Source of the DNA: UBA721 sp002705165 | GTDB taxonomy: Bacteria > Planctomycetota > Planctomycetia > Pirellulales > Pirellulaceae | Reading direction: 5' to 3' | Assembly (NCBI GenBank): GCA_045565995.1 | Contig: JBJLEF010000001.1 | Coordinates: 1,240,001 to 1,304,000 of the forward strand | Length of the DNA stretch: 64,000 nt | Shown: positions 1 to 9,452 of the stretch, piece after piece | How positions within the stretch are numbered: position 1 is the stretch's first letter | How the letters are laid out: every line of letters begins with the position of its first letter | The notes under the pieces: model-generated | Seen by the model: only the letters and a program-made list of their open reading frames with translations | The model's database searches: none | What the model was told of the DNA's origin: nothing | Made by a program: the position numbers and the translations under genes

Positions 1-73
1 GAGGCGGTACGAACGCCCCGTATATCGCAGTTTGTATACTCTGCGTCGATAGAGATGTTGAACCCCGAAGAGC

Positions 74-1963
74 TTAATAAGCCCGGGCATCCTTTTTTTC
101 CATGAAGTTAACAAACGACCGGTTAGCGACCCGATTTCCGCCTGGCGTTGGGTAATCTCCTGTAAAGTACCAGTCCCCGGTATGATTTGGACATGCTTTG
201 TGCAGACCTTCAATCGTTTGATAAATAATCTCCACTTCCGCATTCATATCTGGTGGAGTAAGGATTTGACCGATGCGTTCAGAGATTTCTTCGGGAGTGA
301 ACGGCTCAAACAGACGGGTGACATGGTTGATGGTCTGAGCTGTTGGCTTGTTCTCCTCCTCCAGACAAGCCTGATAGATCTCGTCAAGAATTTGAGTCTT
401 CCCCTGCTCGTTAATTAGGTCCACCGCCGCTTCGAAGGCAACGAAGTCTGCCATCTTAGACATGTCAATTCCGTAACAATCAGGGAATCGGATTTGAGGC
501 GAAGATGAAACGATGATGATTTTCTTCATCCCCAGACGGTCAAGAATTCTGAGGATACTCGTGCGTAACGTCGTTCCACGAACAATCGAATCATCAAGGA
601 CAACAAGCGTATCTTCCCGGCCAATGATACCGTAGGTGGTGTCATACACTTTCGCGACCAGATCTTCCCGATCCGCGTCGGCAGTGATAAATGTTCGCAG
701 CTTCGCGTCCTTAGTCATCAGTTTTTCGATGCGGGGCTGGATCCTCAGCAGACGCTGGATTTCTTCCCCGCTGATGCCCTTCGTGATGGACTCAGCAATT
801 TTGTCGGTTTGATATTTACGAATTCCTTCGACGATCCCGTAAAAAGCAGTTTCAGCCGTATTGGGAATATAGGAAAAGACAGTGTGTTCTAAATCGTAAT
901 CGACTTTACTTAGTACGCTCTCGGCCAGCGAACTGCCAAGTTCTTTACGTTCCCGATAGATATCACTGTCGGTACCACGTGAAAAATAAATGCGTTCAAA
1001 AGAGCAGGATTTTTTTGGCAGTGGTTCATTGATACATTCGCTGGAGATCGTCCCGTCGTAACGCACAACTAAAGCATGGCCCGGCTCAACTTCCTGAACG
1101 GAATCAATAGGTATATTGAGCGCGGTCTGCAGTTGAGGGCGTTCTGAGGCAATGGCCACTATCTCATCATCTTTGTAATAGAATACCGGTCGGATCCCGG
1201 CTGGGTCACGCAGGACGAACATATCGCCGTGGCCAATCATACCTGCCATCACATAGCCACCATCAAAAGCCTTTGTGGCCTTCCTTAAGACCATTGGTAT
1301 ATCGAGGTCTTCAATAATGTGTTTGGTAATCTCTTTACGGTCTACTTTTTGCTTATTGTACTTTCGGAAAATCGCATCGTTTGCTTCGTCCAGGAAGTGG
1401 CCGATCTTTTCAAGTACGATTACAGTGTCTGTACGGTTACGAGGATGTTGGCCGAGGTCGACCAGCATTTCGAAGAGTTCGACATTGTTGGTGAGGTTGA
1501 AGTTTCCTGCCATCACCAGATTTCGTGTCATCCAATTGTTTTGGCGAAGGAAAGGATGACAAAAGGTTTCACCAGACCCACCGAACGTTCCATAACGCAG
1601 GTGCCCCAGCAATAGCTCGCCTGCAAACAGAATATTTTCTTTGACCCACTGTCCGTCCTGATAGTCTTCGGGATTTCCATCTCGAGCTTCCACGAAGGAG
1701 CGCGCCAGGCGGTTGGAAACTTCTATGATTGGATTCTTGCCAGCACTTCGGGTGCGGAAGATATAGGGTTCGCCTGGAGGCATGTCCAGTTTGATAACGG
1801 CGGCCCCGGCGCCGTCCTGACCGCGGTTGTGTTGTTTTTCCATCAATAGCGTTAGCTTGTTAACGCCGTACATGGGAGTACCGTATTTCTGGATATAGTA
1901 GTCCAGCGGTTTTAAGAGTCGTATTGCAGCAATACCGCACTCATGGCCGATCCAATCGCTCAT
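74..1963 (-). CDS. purF: Amidophosphoribosyltransferase-like protein (long PurF form)
   Basis: Predicted to transfer glutamine amide nitrogen to PRPP, the first step of purine synthesis, in the cytoplasm. The N-terminal class II glutamine amidotransferase domain has Cys9 (HECGIAA) as likely nucleophile after removal of a short propeptide, then RGQDGAG, GHLRYGT and the GNFNLTN motif. The C-terminal phosphoribosyltransferase domain has the PRPP loop LVVLDDSIVRGTT. At 629 residues it is well over the roughly 470-510 of ordinary PurF. The extra length lies in the middle and at the C-terminus, and the cysteine set of the Bacillus-type Fe-S cluster is not evident. It may be a PurF paralogue rather than the housekeeping enzyme; whether another purF exists lies outside the window. 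Confidence 0.85.
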   Translation of the reverse strand: MSDWIGHECGIAAIRLLKPLDYYIQKYGTPMYGVNKLTLLMEKQHNRGQDGAGAAVIKLDMPPGEPYIFRTRSAGKNPIIEVSNRLARSFVEARDGNPEDYQDGQWVKENILFAGELLLGHLRYGTFGGSGETFCHPFLRQNNWMTRNLVMAGNFNLTNNVELFEMLVDLGQHPRNRTDTVIVLEKIGHFLDEANDAIFRKYNKQKVDRKEITKHIIEDLDIPMVLRKATKAFDGGYVMAGMIGHGDMFVLRDPAGIRPVFYYKDDEIVAIASERPQLQTALNIPIDSVQEVEPGHALVVRYDGTISSECINEPLPKKSCSFERIYFSRGTDSDIYRERKELGSSLAESVLSKVDYDLEHTVFSYIPNTAETAFYGIVEGIRKYQTDKIAESITKGISGEEIQRLLRIQPRIEKLMTKDAKLRTFITADADREDLVAKVYDTTYGIIGREDTLVVLDDSIVRGTTLRTSILRILDRLGMKKIIIVSSSPQIRFPDCYGIDMSKMADFVAFEAAVDLINEQGKTQILDEIYQACLEEENKPTAQTINHVTRLFEPFTPEEISERIGQILTPPDMNAEVEIIYQTIEGLHKACPNHTGDWYFTGDYPTPGGNRVANRSFVNFMEKKDARAY

Positions 1964-2054
1964 AACATACCGTCCTCGGGTTATGTTTGTGTGTTAGATT
2001 AGTGAGCTGTCATTCTAGAGACCGCTGAGTGAAACCTCAAGCAAGCTAATGACA

Positions 2055-2789
2055 TTATTCATTGTCTAATAATGCGGCGGCTGCTTTGTCTAGATAAAAG
2101 GTGACGTTTGGGTGCTGTTGCAGGGCACTGGCGGTGCATTCACTACCGACAGGTCCTTGAATCGCATCGCGAATAGCTGCGGCTTTATTTTCCCCGGTTG
2201 CTAAGAGGATGATTTTTTTAGCATCCATAATTGTCGCAACCCCCATCGTAATCGCGCGTTTTGGCACGTCAGACTTTGAATCGAAGAAGCGAGCATTGTC
2301 ATCAATGGTCTGGTGGTCCAAATCGGTAATATGAGTACGGCTCCCCAGAGCGGTGCCAGGTTCATTAAATGCGATATGACCATCTGATCCAATCCCAAGA
2401 ATTTGTAAGTCAATACCTCCAGCTTCATTGATACGGTCTTCATACCATTGGCAATAAACGCCGTAGTTTTCTTCAACACCCGATGGAATAAAGACTCGCT
2501 GGCTCTGAATATCGACTTGATTCAGGAACTGTTGATGCATGAAGTAGTAATAGCTTTGTGGATGGTCACGATGCAGGCCGATGTATTCGTCGAGGTTAAA
2601 GCTTGTTACTTCAGCAAAGCTAATATTTCCTGCTTTATAGCTATCAATTAGATTTTTATAACACCCGATTGGCGTGCTCCCGGTTGCCAGACCAAGCACT
2701 GCCCTGGGGTTAGATTGGAGGCAATCGATGAACGCCCTGGAAGCCAGAGTGCTCATGTGTTGATAGTCGTCACAGATAACAACGTTCAT
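2055..2789 (-). CDS. nagB: Glucosamine-6-phosphate deaminase
   Basis: Converts glucosamine-6-phosphate to fructose-6-phosphate and ammonia in amino-sugar catabolism (cytoplasm). At 244 residues it matches the compact NagB family. The family motifs are intact: FNLDEYIGL carries the catalytic Asp, and GIGSDGHIAFNEPG supplies the ring-opening Asp, His and Glu. The C-terminal GPVGSECTASALQ segment is also typical. It is divergent from the NagB/PIG-L fusion gene at 3019 across a 229-bp gap, so the two may share a control region. No strong ribosome-binding site is visible before the ATG. Assignment is firm from motifs; the physiological amino-sugar source is not shown. Confidence 0.93.
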   Translation of the reverse strand: MNVVICDDYQHMSTLASRAFIDCLQSNPRAVLGLATGSTPIGCYKNLIDSYKAGNISFAEVTSFNLDEYIGLHRDHPQSYYYFMHQQFLNQVDIQSQRVFIPSGVEENYGVYCQWYEDRINEAGGIDLQILGIGSDGHIAFNEPGTALGSRTHITDLDHQTIDDNARFFDSKSDVPKRAITMGVATIMDAKKIILLATGENKAAAIRDAIQGPVGSECTASALQQHPNVTFYLDKAAAALLDNE

Positions 2790-3018
2790 TCAAGCGTGTC
2801 CAGATAGTTATATTTGTTACAGGCTATACAACAGGGGTAATCGGACCCCAATCGGCTGAAAGAATCAGGCAAGATAGGTACAGCCTACCATAGCGTTAAT
2901 GTAAGCATAGCCTAGAATTAAAGATGACTAGGTTTCTAACTTCTCCAATACCACCGCTTCTAGCAGGCAATCGAAGCTCCACCGGTATCGGAAGACTTTT
3001 AATTACGAACAAGATACG

Positions 3019-4917
3019 ATGGTTCATTCCACCTTAACTGAAGCAGGCGGTAGTGGTTTCCCAGTACCTCACACCAAGCTACCGGTCACCATGTATGCCA
3101 CGCCGGGGGAAACAAACCGAGCAGTGGCCGAGCGGATTGCGAGTGTAATTCGTCGAGCTCATGAACAGGGAAGAAAAGCAGTTTTACTGTTGTCACCCGG
3201 CTCCACTCCACAGGGAGTTTATCGCGAACTTGTGCGATTTCATGAGGAGCAGGGTCTTGATTTCTCAAACGTAATCGCCTTTGTGTCCCTCGAGTTCTAC
3301 GGGCTTGCAAAAGATCGCCCCCAAAGCATTCATGCGTCCTTGCATGCCAATCTGTTGAACCGGGTCAACATTCCAGAGCACCAAATCCATATTCCTGACA
3401 GTCAGGTTGAATTGGGGCAGATGACTGAATATTGTCAGGGATTCGACCAGCTTGTTCAGGAAGTTGGCGGAATAGATTTCGCATTGCTTGGTTTTGGCTC
3501 GAATGGTCATATTGCAGGTAACGAACCATTCTCTGAGTCCAATAGCCGCACCCACATGTGTGTACTGGATCCGGTCACGCGGATTTGTCTGGCGAGTGAA
3601 TTTTTCGGCGAAGATAATGTTCCAACTCAGGCGATTACCATGGGACTCGGAACGATTATGGAATCGCGTGAAGTGGCGGTGATGGCGTTGGGTGAGCACA
3701 AGGCTCGAGTCGTGACAGCTCTGGCTGAAGGTCCAGTCACGAACAAAGTACCTGTTAGTTTGTTTCAGGATCACGGTAACACGAATGTTTATCTGGATTC
3801 GGCATCCGCTGGCCGGCTGGAGGCGATCGAAACTCCGTGGACGCTCGGCGGAGTTGAATGGAATGAAACGATGGTGATTCGTGCGATGGTTTGGCTGTCA
3901 GAGCAAACGAACAAGCCTTTGTTGAAATTGGACGACGACGATTTCCGAACTCACAATCTACACCAGTTGCTGAGGCATCATGGGCCTTCCCATCTACTTG
4001 CCCGTCGGGTATTCAATCTGGTTCAGGGTACTATTTGTGATCAGGTTCTGGCAAACCCTAACCAAAAAGTAATCTGTTTTAGCCCTCACCCTGATGATGA
4101 CGTGATCAGCATGGGTGGGACCTTGATTCGCCTCAATGAAGAGGGTCATGAGACGCATATTGCCTATATGACCAGCGGTAACATTGCTGTGTTCGATGAG
4201 GATGCTCAACGTCTCGCTGATCTGGTCACAGAATATAACCATTTATTCGGAATCGAGAATGAGAAGTCAATCGATGTTGAACATCGGGTGGCAGATGACC
4301 TGAAAAATAAAGAGGCAGGACATGCAGACAGTGATGCTGTACTCAAGATCAAAGGCCTCATTCGCTGGAGTGAAGCCAAGGCTGGGGCATTTGTTGTCGG
4401 CTGTAAAGAAGAGCATTTGCACTTTTTGGATTTGCCTTTCTACCGAACCGGCACGGTGAAAAAGAATCCCATCGGTGAAGCGGATGTCTCGATTATTGTG
4501 TCACTATTGGAATCAGTCGATCCCGATGTGATTTTTGTGGCAGGTGACCTCTCCGACCCCCATGGGACTCATCGCGTCTGTGCTGAAGCAATTTTTAGTG
4601 CTATTGAAGTCTTACAGGAACGGATGCGTAAAGTTCCGGAAGTCTTGCTTTATCGTGGTGCGTGGCATGAATACGCAATTCACGAGATTGATTTGAGTGT
4701 TCCCCTGAGCCCGGGGCATCAGCAAACAAAACGAACGGCAATTTTTAAGCACGAAAGCCAAAAGGATGAAGCGCTTTTCCCGGGTTCAGACCCTCGCGAA
4801 TTCTGGGAACGAGCAGAAGATCGCAACAAAGCAACCGCGATGAAGTTCAATGACTTGGGGTTGCCGGAATTTCCAGCCCTGGAAGCATTTCAACGCTGGA
4901 ATGGCGAAAAGCTGTAA
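3019..4917 (+). CDS. NagB-like domain fused to PIG-L/LmbE deacetylase domain
   Basis: This is a 632-residue two-domain protein. Residues about 20-275 are a NagB-like isomerase/deaminase fold. Residues about 350-600 are a PIG-L/LmbE N-acetylglucosamine deacetylase-type domain with the metal motif HPDDD at 357-361 and DPHGTHR near the end. In the NagB half the Asp of FNLDEY is replaced (FVSLEF, Leu91 at the Asp site) and the GDGHIAFNE Asp is Asn162, while His164 and Glu169 remain. The deaminase activity is therefore doubtful, or altered. The PIG-L half probably deacetylates an amino-sugar conjugate. Similar fusions are known in Bacteroidetes and planctomycetes. The ATG at 3019 lacks a clear Shine-Dalgarno. 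proB follows 24 bp downstream. Confidence 0.85.
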   Translation: MVHSTLTEAGGSGFPVPHTKLPVTMYATPGETNRAVAERIASVIRRAHEQGRKAVLLLSPGSTPQGVYRELVRFHEEQGLDFSNVIAFVSLEFYGLAKDRPQSIHASLHANLLNRVNIPEHQIHIPDSQVELGQMTEYCQGFDQLVQEVGGIDFALLGFGSNGHIAGNEPFSESNSRTHMCVLDPVTRICLASEFFGEDNVPTQAITMGLGTIMESREVAVMALGEHKARVVTALAEGPVTNKVPVSLFQDHGNTNVYLDSASAGRLEAIETPWTLGGVEWNETMVIRAMVWLSEQTNKPLLKLDDDDFRTHNLHQLLRHHGPSHLLARRVFNLVQGTICDQVLANPNQKVICFSPHPDDDVISMGGTLIRLNEEGHETHIAYMTSGNIAVFDEDAQRLADLVTEYNHLFGIENEKSIDVEHRVADDLKNKEAGHADSDAVLKIKGLIRWSEAKAGAFVVGCKEEHLHFLDLPFYRTGTVKKNPIGEADVSIIVSLLESVDPDVIFVAGDLSDPHGTHRVCAEAIFSAIEVLQERMRKVPEVLLYRGAWHEYAIHEIDLSVPLSPGHQQTKRTAIFKHESQKDEALFPGSDPREFWERAEDRNKATAMKFNDLGLPEFPALEAFQRWNGEKL

Positions 4918-4941
4918 TCTGTAACAGGTCGGGTGAATTTA

Positions 4942-6078
4942 ATGAGCGACTTACTGCGTCAGGAAGTGACCGCCACGGCAGAGAAGATTGTCGTGAAGGT
5001 AGGTACGCGCGTTCTGACCGACCAGCAAGGCAACCTTGATCTGGATCGAATTGGCGCTCTGGCCGAACAGTTAACGGCGGTAGCTGAAAGTGGTCGCCAG
5101 ATCGTGCTTGTGACTAGTGGCGCTGTTGGCGCCGGGATGCATCGTCTTGGAATGAATACCAGACCAACCGATGTTGCGACGCTCCAGGCGATTGCCGCTG
5201 TGGGCCAAACCGATCTCATGCAAACCTACCAAAAACTGTTCAATGAACATGGCCGTATTGCTGCTCAGGTCCTGTTAACCGCTAACGAACTGGACGATCG
5301 AGTCAGTTATCTAAACGTTCGTAATACACTACTGGAATTGCTCGAACTTAGCGTTATTCCTGTTGTCAATGAAAACGATACGGTCTCTGTCGACGAATTA
5401 CAGACGACCTTTGGTGATAATGATCAACTTGCAGCACTGGTTACCAATCTCTTAGGCGCCCAGTTACTTATTATTTTGTCTGACGTAGATGGCCTTTATA
5501 CCGGTTGTCCAAATGCAGCGGATTCAGAGCTTGTTTCAACAGTAACTTCGTTTAACGAAACCATTTCAAGCTACGTTCAGGAGTCGTCTGGCGGTTTGGG
5601 AACAGGTGGGATGGGTTCCAAGTTAAACGCAGTACGTATGGTTACTTTAGCCGGCGAAAATGCAGTCATTGCGAATGGCCGTGAAGCCGATGTGCTTTCC
5701 CGGGTGTTAGCAGGTGAAATGCTGGGAACACTTTTTGTCGCAGAAGGCAAGACGCTGTCACCGTGGAAACGCTGGCTGCGATTCTCGGCTCAACCGCAGG
5801 GTAAGATTTCACTTGATGATGGTGCCTGTGCAGCGATTCAGCAGGGAGGCAGTAGTTTGCTAGCGATTGGTATTGCCAGTCTGGAAGGACACTTCAATAA
5901 AGGCGATGTTGTTCAACTGTGCAATTTAAACGGTCAGGAACTTGCTCGTGGTCTAACGAATTACAATTCGGATGAGTTGCACAAGATACGTGGTCATCGC
6001 AGCGAAGAGTTTCAGAAGATTCTGGGTCAGTGTCCATACGATGAAGTCATTCATCGTGATAACCTGGCGCTGGTTTAA
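4942..6078 (+). CDS. proB: Glutamate 5-kinase
   Basis: Phosphorylates glutamate with ATP, the first step of proline synthesis, in the cytoplasm. The N-terminal amino-acid kinase fold shows KIVVKVGTRVLT and the SGAVGAGMHRLG glycine motif, followed by NENDTVSVDEL and FGDNDQLAALV. A C-terminal PUA domain occupies about the last 100 residues, as in the full-length enzyme. I prefer the ATG at 4942 (378 residues) over an in-frame GTG at 4933, because GGGTG sits six bases before the ATG and homology begins soon after it. proA is not adjacent. Its stop codon overlaps the stop of the convergent TPR gene. Confidence 0.93.
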   Translation: MSDLLRQEVTATAEKIVVKVGTRVLTDQQGNLDLDRIGALAEQLTAVAESGRQIVLVTSGAVGAGMHRLGMNTRPTDVATLQAIAAVGQTDLMQTYQKLFNEHGRIAAQVLLTANELDDRVSYLNVRNTLLELLELSVIPVVNENDTVSVDELQTTFGDNDQLAALVTNLLGAQLLIILSDVDGLYTGCPNAADSELVSTVTSFNETISSYVQESSGGLGTGGMGSKLNAVRMVTLAGENAVIANGREADVLSRVLAGEMLGTLFVAEGKTLSPWKRWLRFSAQPQGKISLDDGACAAIQQGGSSLLAIGIASLEGHFNKGDVVQLCNLNGQELARGLTNYNSDELHKIRGHRSEEFQKILGQCPYDEVIHRDNLALV

Positions 6079-8540
6079 TTTAGCTGCTTTAAGAGTGTTT
6101 GAAACGGTCTTTCCCAAGTACCAAATCCGCTCGTGACTTCCAGATAGCGAATTTGTTTTTCCGCTTCGTCTGACCGGCCATTTCTTAGGTATAACGAGGC
6201 AATGTTGAACTTCGCCTGATACCAGCGGTCGCTCTTGGGGGGATTACCTTGCAGGACTCGGCGCCACTGAACTAAGCCCTCTTCGAAATGGTCATCGCTT
6301 TGGGTCAGAGCTTGTGCATAGCGTAGCTGTATTAAACCGTGCCGAGGGTTTTTACGGGCTAATGTTTTATAGTGGTCAATGCTTCCCTTTAGGTTCCCAG
6401 ACTGCATATAGGCTTCTGCTTCGAGAAGCTCCCATTCTTTTCGGAAATCAGGTTTGACACCGACCAGTTTTGGCGACATTTGCTCGAAGAGATCGATTTG
6501 GATTTTGGCAATGACGATGCGGGTAGATTCGGGGGCCGCGGCTCCTACGGTTTGCAACTGTTTGAGCATCTGCATCCACTGACTGGGTTTGTTGGCTCCC
6601 AGTTTATCAATATGTTCACGAGCGGCAGTGGCTTTACCCTGCGCTGCAAGCGAGACGATCTGTAATGAACTGGCAATTGCTAGCCATTCTTCGTCCGTGT
6701 TTTCTGTACTTGCTGCTGCGATCAAAGCTTCCGCTTCTTTATAGCTATCGTTGGAATAAGTCACCAGCATTCCGACAAGGGTCGTCGCGGCATATCTTTG
6801 AACAGGCGTCCATTTCTGAGGAGGGTTAGCGTCCTTATCGAAAATCAATGAGCGAAGATAGTCGGTTAGGGCTTTCGCGTCATTAAGTTGGTTTTCGCTT
6901 TTGTCTTGTTTGAGCTTGGCTATCCAGCAAACTTCAAGGTTTTGAATGATGGTCGTGTATTTTTGATAATCAGGACTGACTGCCATGTAGCTTTCAATTG
7001 CCTCGTCATAGCTTTGCCGCCGTTGTTGTAGCGTTCCGAGCCAGATGGCAGCCTGATCCACTGTACTTCCACGATCAAAATAAGTGAGATGTTCAGTCAA
7101 AAGTGTTTCAAATTCCTGCTGACGCGATGCGTCTTGATTCAGAAGTTCGATGACAGCCCGAATTCCCAGCATGTGGACTGCAGCAGCCTGAGGGTGGTTA
7201 CGTAATTGAACCCCAGTGGTTGTTAGTCGTTCTATATATGCCTGAAGATTATTACGTTTCTGTTCGATGAGCGCTGTTTTATAGAGGACTCGAAATGCCA
7301 GATCATTGTTCCCGACGTTTTGAGCGGCTTCGGCTGTTGCGTCGTAAGCATCAATGGCTTCGGTGAATTTGTCCTTCCGGTAAAGACTGTCCGCGGTGCG
7401 TTCAAGCACCGCCAAATTCGTACTGTCACCGTTCATGCCGGCATGTTTTAAAAGCTGCAACTCGGCGACTCTGCCCCAATAAGGGCCATGGGTTTGTTCG
7501 ATATGCTTGACGGTTAGCACTGCTTGTTGCTGATAGTTTTCTGCCCCATTAGTATTTTGCTCCTTGGTTGCTTTGTCCCAGAAATATATGAAGGCATCGA
7601 GAAAGGCAAGGTCGTATTCAGGAACTAAAATGCGATTAGATTCGCGAGGCTTGTTAAGCAATTCCAAAGTAGTTTCCAGATCCCGTTCAGCCAGAGCCAG
7701 TCGTACAGTTTCCGCCCGAAGTTTCATCATATCTCTGGCCGGCAACGCAAGAAGCTTCAGTCTTTCAGCCGCTATTCTTGCCAGATCAAATTGCTTCAGT
7801 TCACGATGACAGGCGATCAGTGCCAAGTGGATTGCTGTGACAAGGGGATCTTCTTCCGACAATTGCGTGAGTGGTTTATTAAGCGCGGTCACCGCTCGTT
7901 GTAGCGAGGCAATTTGATCATTAGTGCCATCTGCGTAGGTGTTAGCTTGATTACGGTAGGCTCTTGCCAGATGGTATTGCAGATTTTGCTGAAGGGACAA
8001 TAATTCGGTCTGTGAGGGATTATTGTCCGTAGCATTCTGGCCAACTTGTGGTAGAAAGTCGTTGATTTGATTATCCAGATTAGTGAGCGATTTGGTGGCC
8101 AGTCGTAGTTTCTCTCTAGACTTCTCACGTTGTACACCCGAGGTCTTGGAGATTGTTGACTCAAGTCGCAGTAACTCACCATTGGCGGTCAAAGCAAGTG
8201 CGGCTTGTAGCTTGACGGGTAATACAAATGGATGATCAGGATTCCCTCCCACGTATTTGTCGGCCAGACGTTGAGCGTTGTTCCAAAATTCATCTCGTTC
8301 ATCAGCCGATTGCCGAAGTGCCTGTTGGGAAACTGAGTTAATTAGATGAACCGTCCACTCCATTTTGGTTCGCTCGGTGCTGTCAGCGTCGTTAATCCGG
8401 GCTTTACACTGGTACTCGACCAGGGAAAAGAGCCCGCGTTGCTGGAGCCCTTCCAGCATGAACCTATCATCCTGCGGATCTGCCAACGCTATGCCCTTGG
8501 CGGTTAGGACTATCAGGATGGTTAGGATGACAGTTTTCAT
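6075..8540 (-). CDS. Large secreted TPR-like repeat protein
   Basis: This 821-residue protein has an N-terminal signal peptide (MKTVILTILIVLTAKGIALA) and an otherwise all-helical, Ala/Leu/Gln-rich body with many TPR-like helical hairpins, so it is expected outside the inner membrane. It is the last gene of the VWA-Exb run, and its start overlaps the stop of the preceding exbD by four bases (ATGA), which suggests translational coupling. In this context it probably serves as a periplasmic scaffold or partner of the ExbB/ExbD motor. No enzymatic motif is visible. The 3' end overlaps the proB stop on the other strand, so no terminator fits between them. Confidence 0.8.
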   Translation of the reverse strand: MKTVILTILIVLTAKGIALADPQDDRFMLEGLQQRGLFSLVEYQCKARINDADSTERTKMEWTVHLINSVSQQALRQSADERDEFWNNAQRLADKYVGGNPDHPFVLPVKLQAALALTANGELLRLESTISKTSGVQREKSREKLRLATKSLTNLDNQINDFLPQVGQNATDNNPSQTELLSLQQNLQYHLARAYRNQANTYADGTNDQIASLQRAVTALNKPLTQLSEEDPLVTAIHLALIACHRELKQFDLARIAAERLKLLALPARDMMKLRAETVRLALAERDLETTLELLNKPRESNRILVPEYDLAFLDAFIYFWDKATKEQNTNGAENYQQQAVLTVKHIEQTHGPYWGRVAELQLLKHAGMNGDSTNLAVLERTADSLYRKDKFTEAIDAYDATAEAAQNVGNNDLAFRVLYKTALIEQKRNNLQAYIERLTTTGVQLRNHPQAAAVHMLGIRAVIELLNQDASRQQEFETLLTEHLTYFDRGSTVDQAAIWLGTLQQRRQSYDEAIESYMAVSPDYQKYTTIIQNLEVCWIAKLKQDKSENQLNDAKALTDYLRSLIFDKDANPPQKWTPVQRYAATTLVGMLVTYSNDSYKEAEALIAAASTENTDEEWLAIASSLQIVSLAAQGKATAAREHIDKLGANKPSQWMQMLKQLQTVGAAAPESTRIVIAKIQIDLFEQMSPKLVGVKPDFRKEWELLEAEAYMQSGNLKGSIDHYKTLARKNPRHGLIQLRYAQALTQSDDHFEEGLVQWRRVLQGNPPKSDRWYQAKFNIASLYLRNGRSDEAEKQIRYLEVTSGFGTWERPFQTLLKQLN

Positions 8541-8986
8541 TCAGCAATGGCAAATTGAATTTGTGTAAAGCCAGCCAGACGGGTGGCATCGTAGACGTCG
8601 ATTACGTTTCCCACGGGCACGGATTCGTCCGGGTGAAGAATGACAGGTGAATCTGTTTTGATGTCAGCTACGATGGCTAGTCGCTCGCGGACCTCGGTGA
8701 GGTTTTCGGCTGGCTGGCCATTGACTGACCAGGCGGGACGCTTGTCCACATAAAAAATACGAACAACGATATCTTCAAATTCGATTTCCGGTGGTGGTTG
8801 GTCCAGATTGACAGTTTGCCGTGACCCCTGTTTTTGACTTAGAGAGCTTGGCAGCAGATACTCGACGGCCTGAAAACTAGCAGTCCAAACGAAGAATACC
8901 AAAAGTAGAAATACGACGTCGATCATTGGCGTCATTTTTATTTCTAATTCTCGGCGAGTGCCATTAAAGATGGATGGGCGTTTCAT
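8537..8986 (-). CDS. ExbD/TolR-family biopolymer transport protein (second copy)
   Basis: A 149-residue single-pass inner-membrane protein. The N-terminal cytoplasmic stretch is followed by KMTPMIDVVFLLLVFFVW, with the membrane Asp (residue 23) that carries protons in ExbD/TolR. A periplasmic domain of about 100 residues ends with a TolR-like fold (VILHPDESVPVGNVIDVYDA). It follows another exbD by six bases and overlaps the TPR gene start by four. It should form the stator-type channel with the ExbB at 9453. Two different ExbD subunits beside one ExbB suggest a heteromeric ExbD partner, as is common in planctomycetes. Confidence 0.9.
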   Translation of the reverse strand: MKRPSIFNGTRRELEIKMTPMIDVVFLLLVFFVWTASFQAVEYLLPSSLSQKQGSRQTVNLDQPPPEIEFEDIVVRIFYVDKRPAWSVNGQPAENLTEVRERLAIVADIKTDSPVILHPDESVPVGNVIDVYDATRLAGFTQIQFAIAE

Positions 8987-8992
8987 TGACTG

Positions 8993-9427
8993 TTATCCTT
9001 CGTCCGTTGGATAGACAGAGAACGACACATTCCAGATCCCCATTTTGGCGCATGCCAACATGACAGGCCGTACTTGTAGAAAGGGAATCTGGCGATCGCT
9101 ACGGATTCGAACTTCAATATTCGCGCCGTTGTTTGTGACATGTTCAGCCAACCTGTCTTCGACTTGCGCTTCGGAAACCCGACGTCCGCTAATGAGGAGT
9201 TGCCCGGAACGAGTGACGTTAATCACAATCCGAGGATTCGTGCTTGGTTCGGATTCCAAACCTGACTCAGCATTTGGTAGGTCGATATCCATTTGAGCTT
9301 CCTGCTTTGCCAAATGGCTGGAAACAAGAAAGAAGATGATCAACAGAAATACGACATCAATCATCGGCGTCATATTAAAGCCGACTTCTTTTGATCTGGC
9401 GTAACTTGGGATTTGCATCGTGAACAA
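8993..9427 (-). CDS. ExbD/TolR-family biopolymer transport protein (first copy)
   Basis: A 144-residue single-pass inner-membrane protein with the ExbD signature NMTPMIDVVFLLIIFFLVSS, including the proton-carrying Asp at residue 23, then a periplasmic domain with IVINVTRSGQLLISGRRVS and VRIRSDRQIPF typical of ExbD. A second Met at residue 4 is an alternative start. It lies 25 bp after exbB and 6 bp before the second exbD. Its sequence differs clearly from that copy outside the membrane segment, so this is not a recent duplication. Role: proton-motive-force transduction to envelope partners. Confidence 0.92.
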   Translation of the reverse strand: MFTMQIPSYARSKEVGFNMTPMIDVVFLLIIFFLVSSHLAKQEAQMDIDLPNAESGLESEPSTNPRIVINVTRSGQLLISGRRVSEAQVEDRLAEHVTNNGANIEVRIRSDRQIPFLQVRPVMLACAKMGIWNVSFSVYPTDEG

Positions 9428-9452
9428 CTACCGATTATCTAATAATCTCTAA

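Noticed and set aside
3265..3774. 169-codon minus-strand frame inside the NagB-PIG-L gene
   Set aside because: It lies opposite a well-supported gene with catalytic motifs and has no family features of its own.
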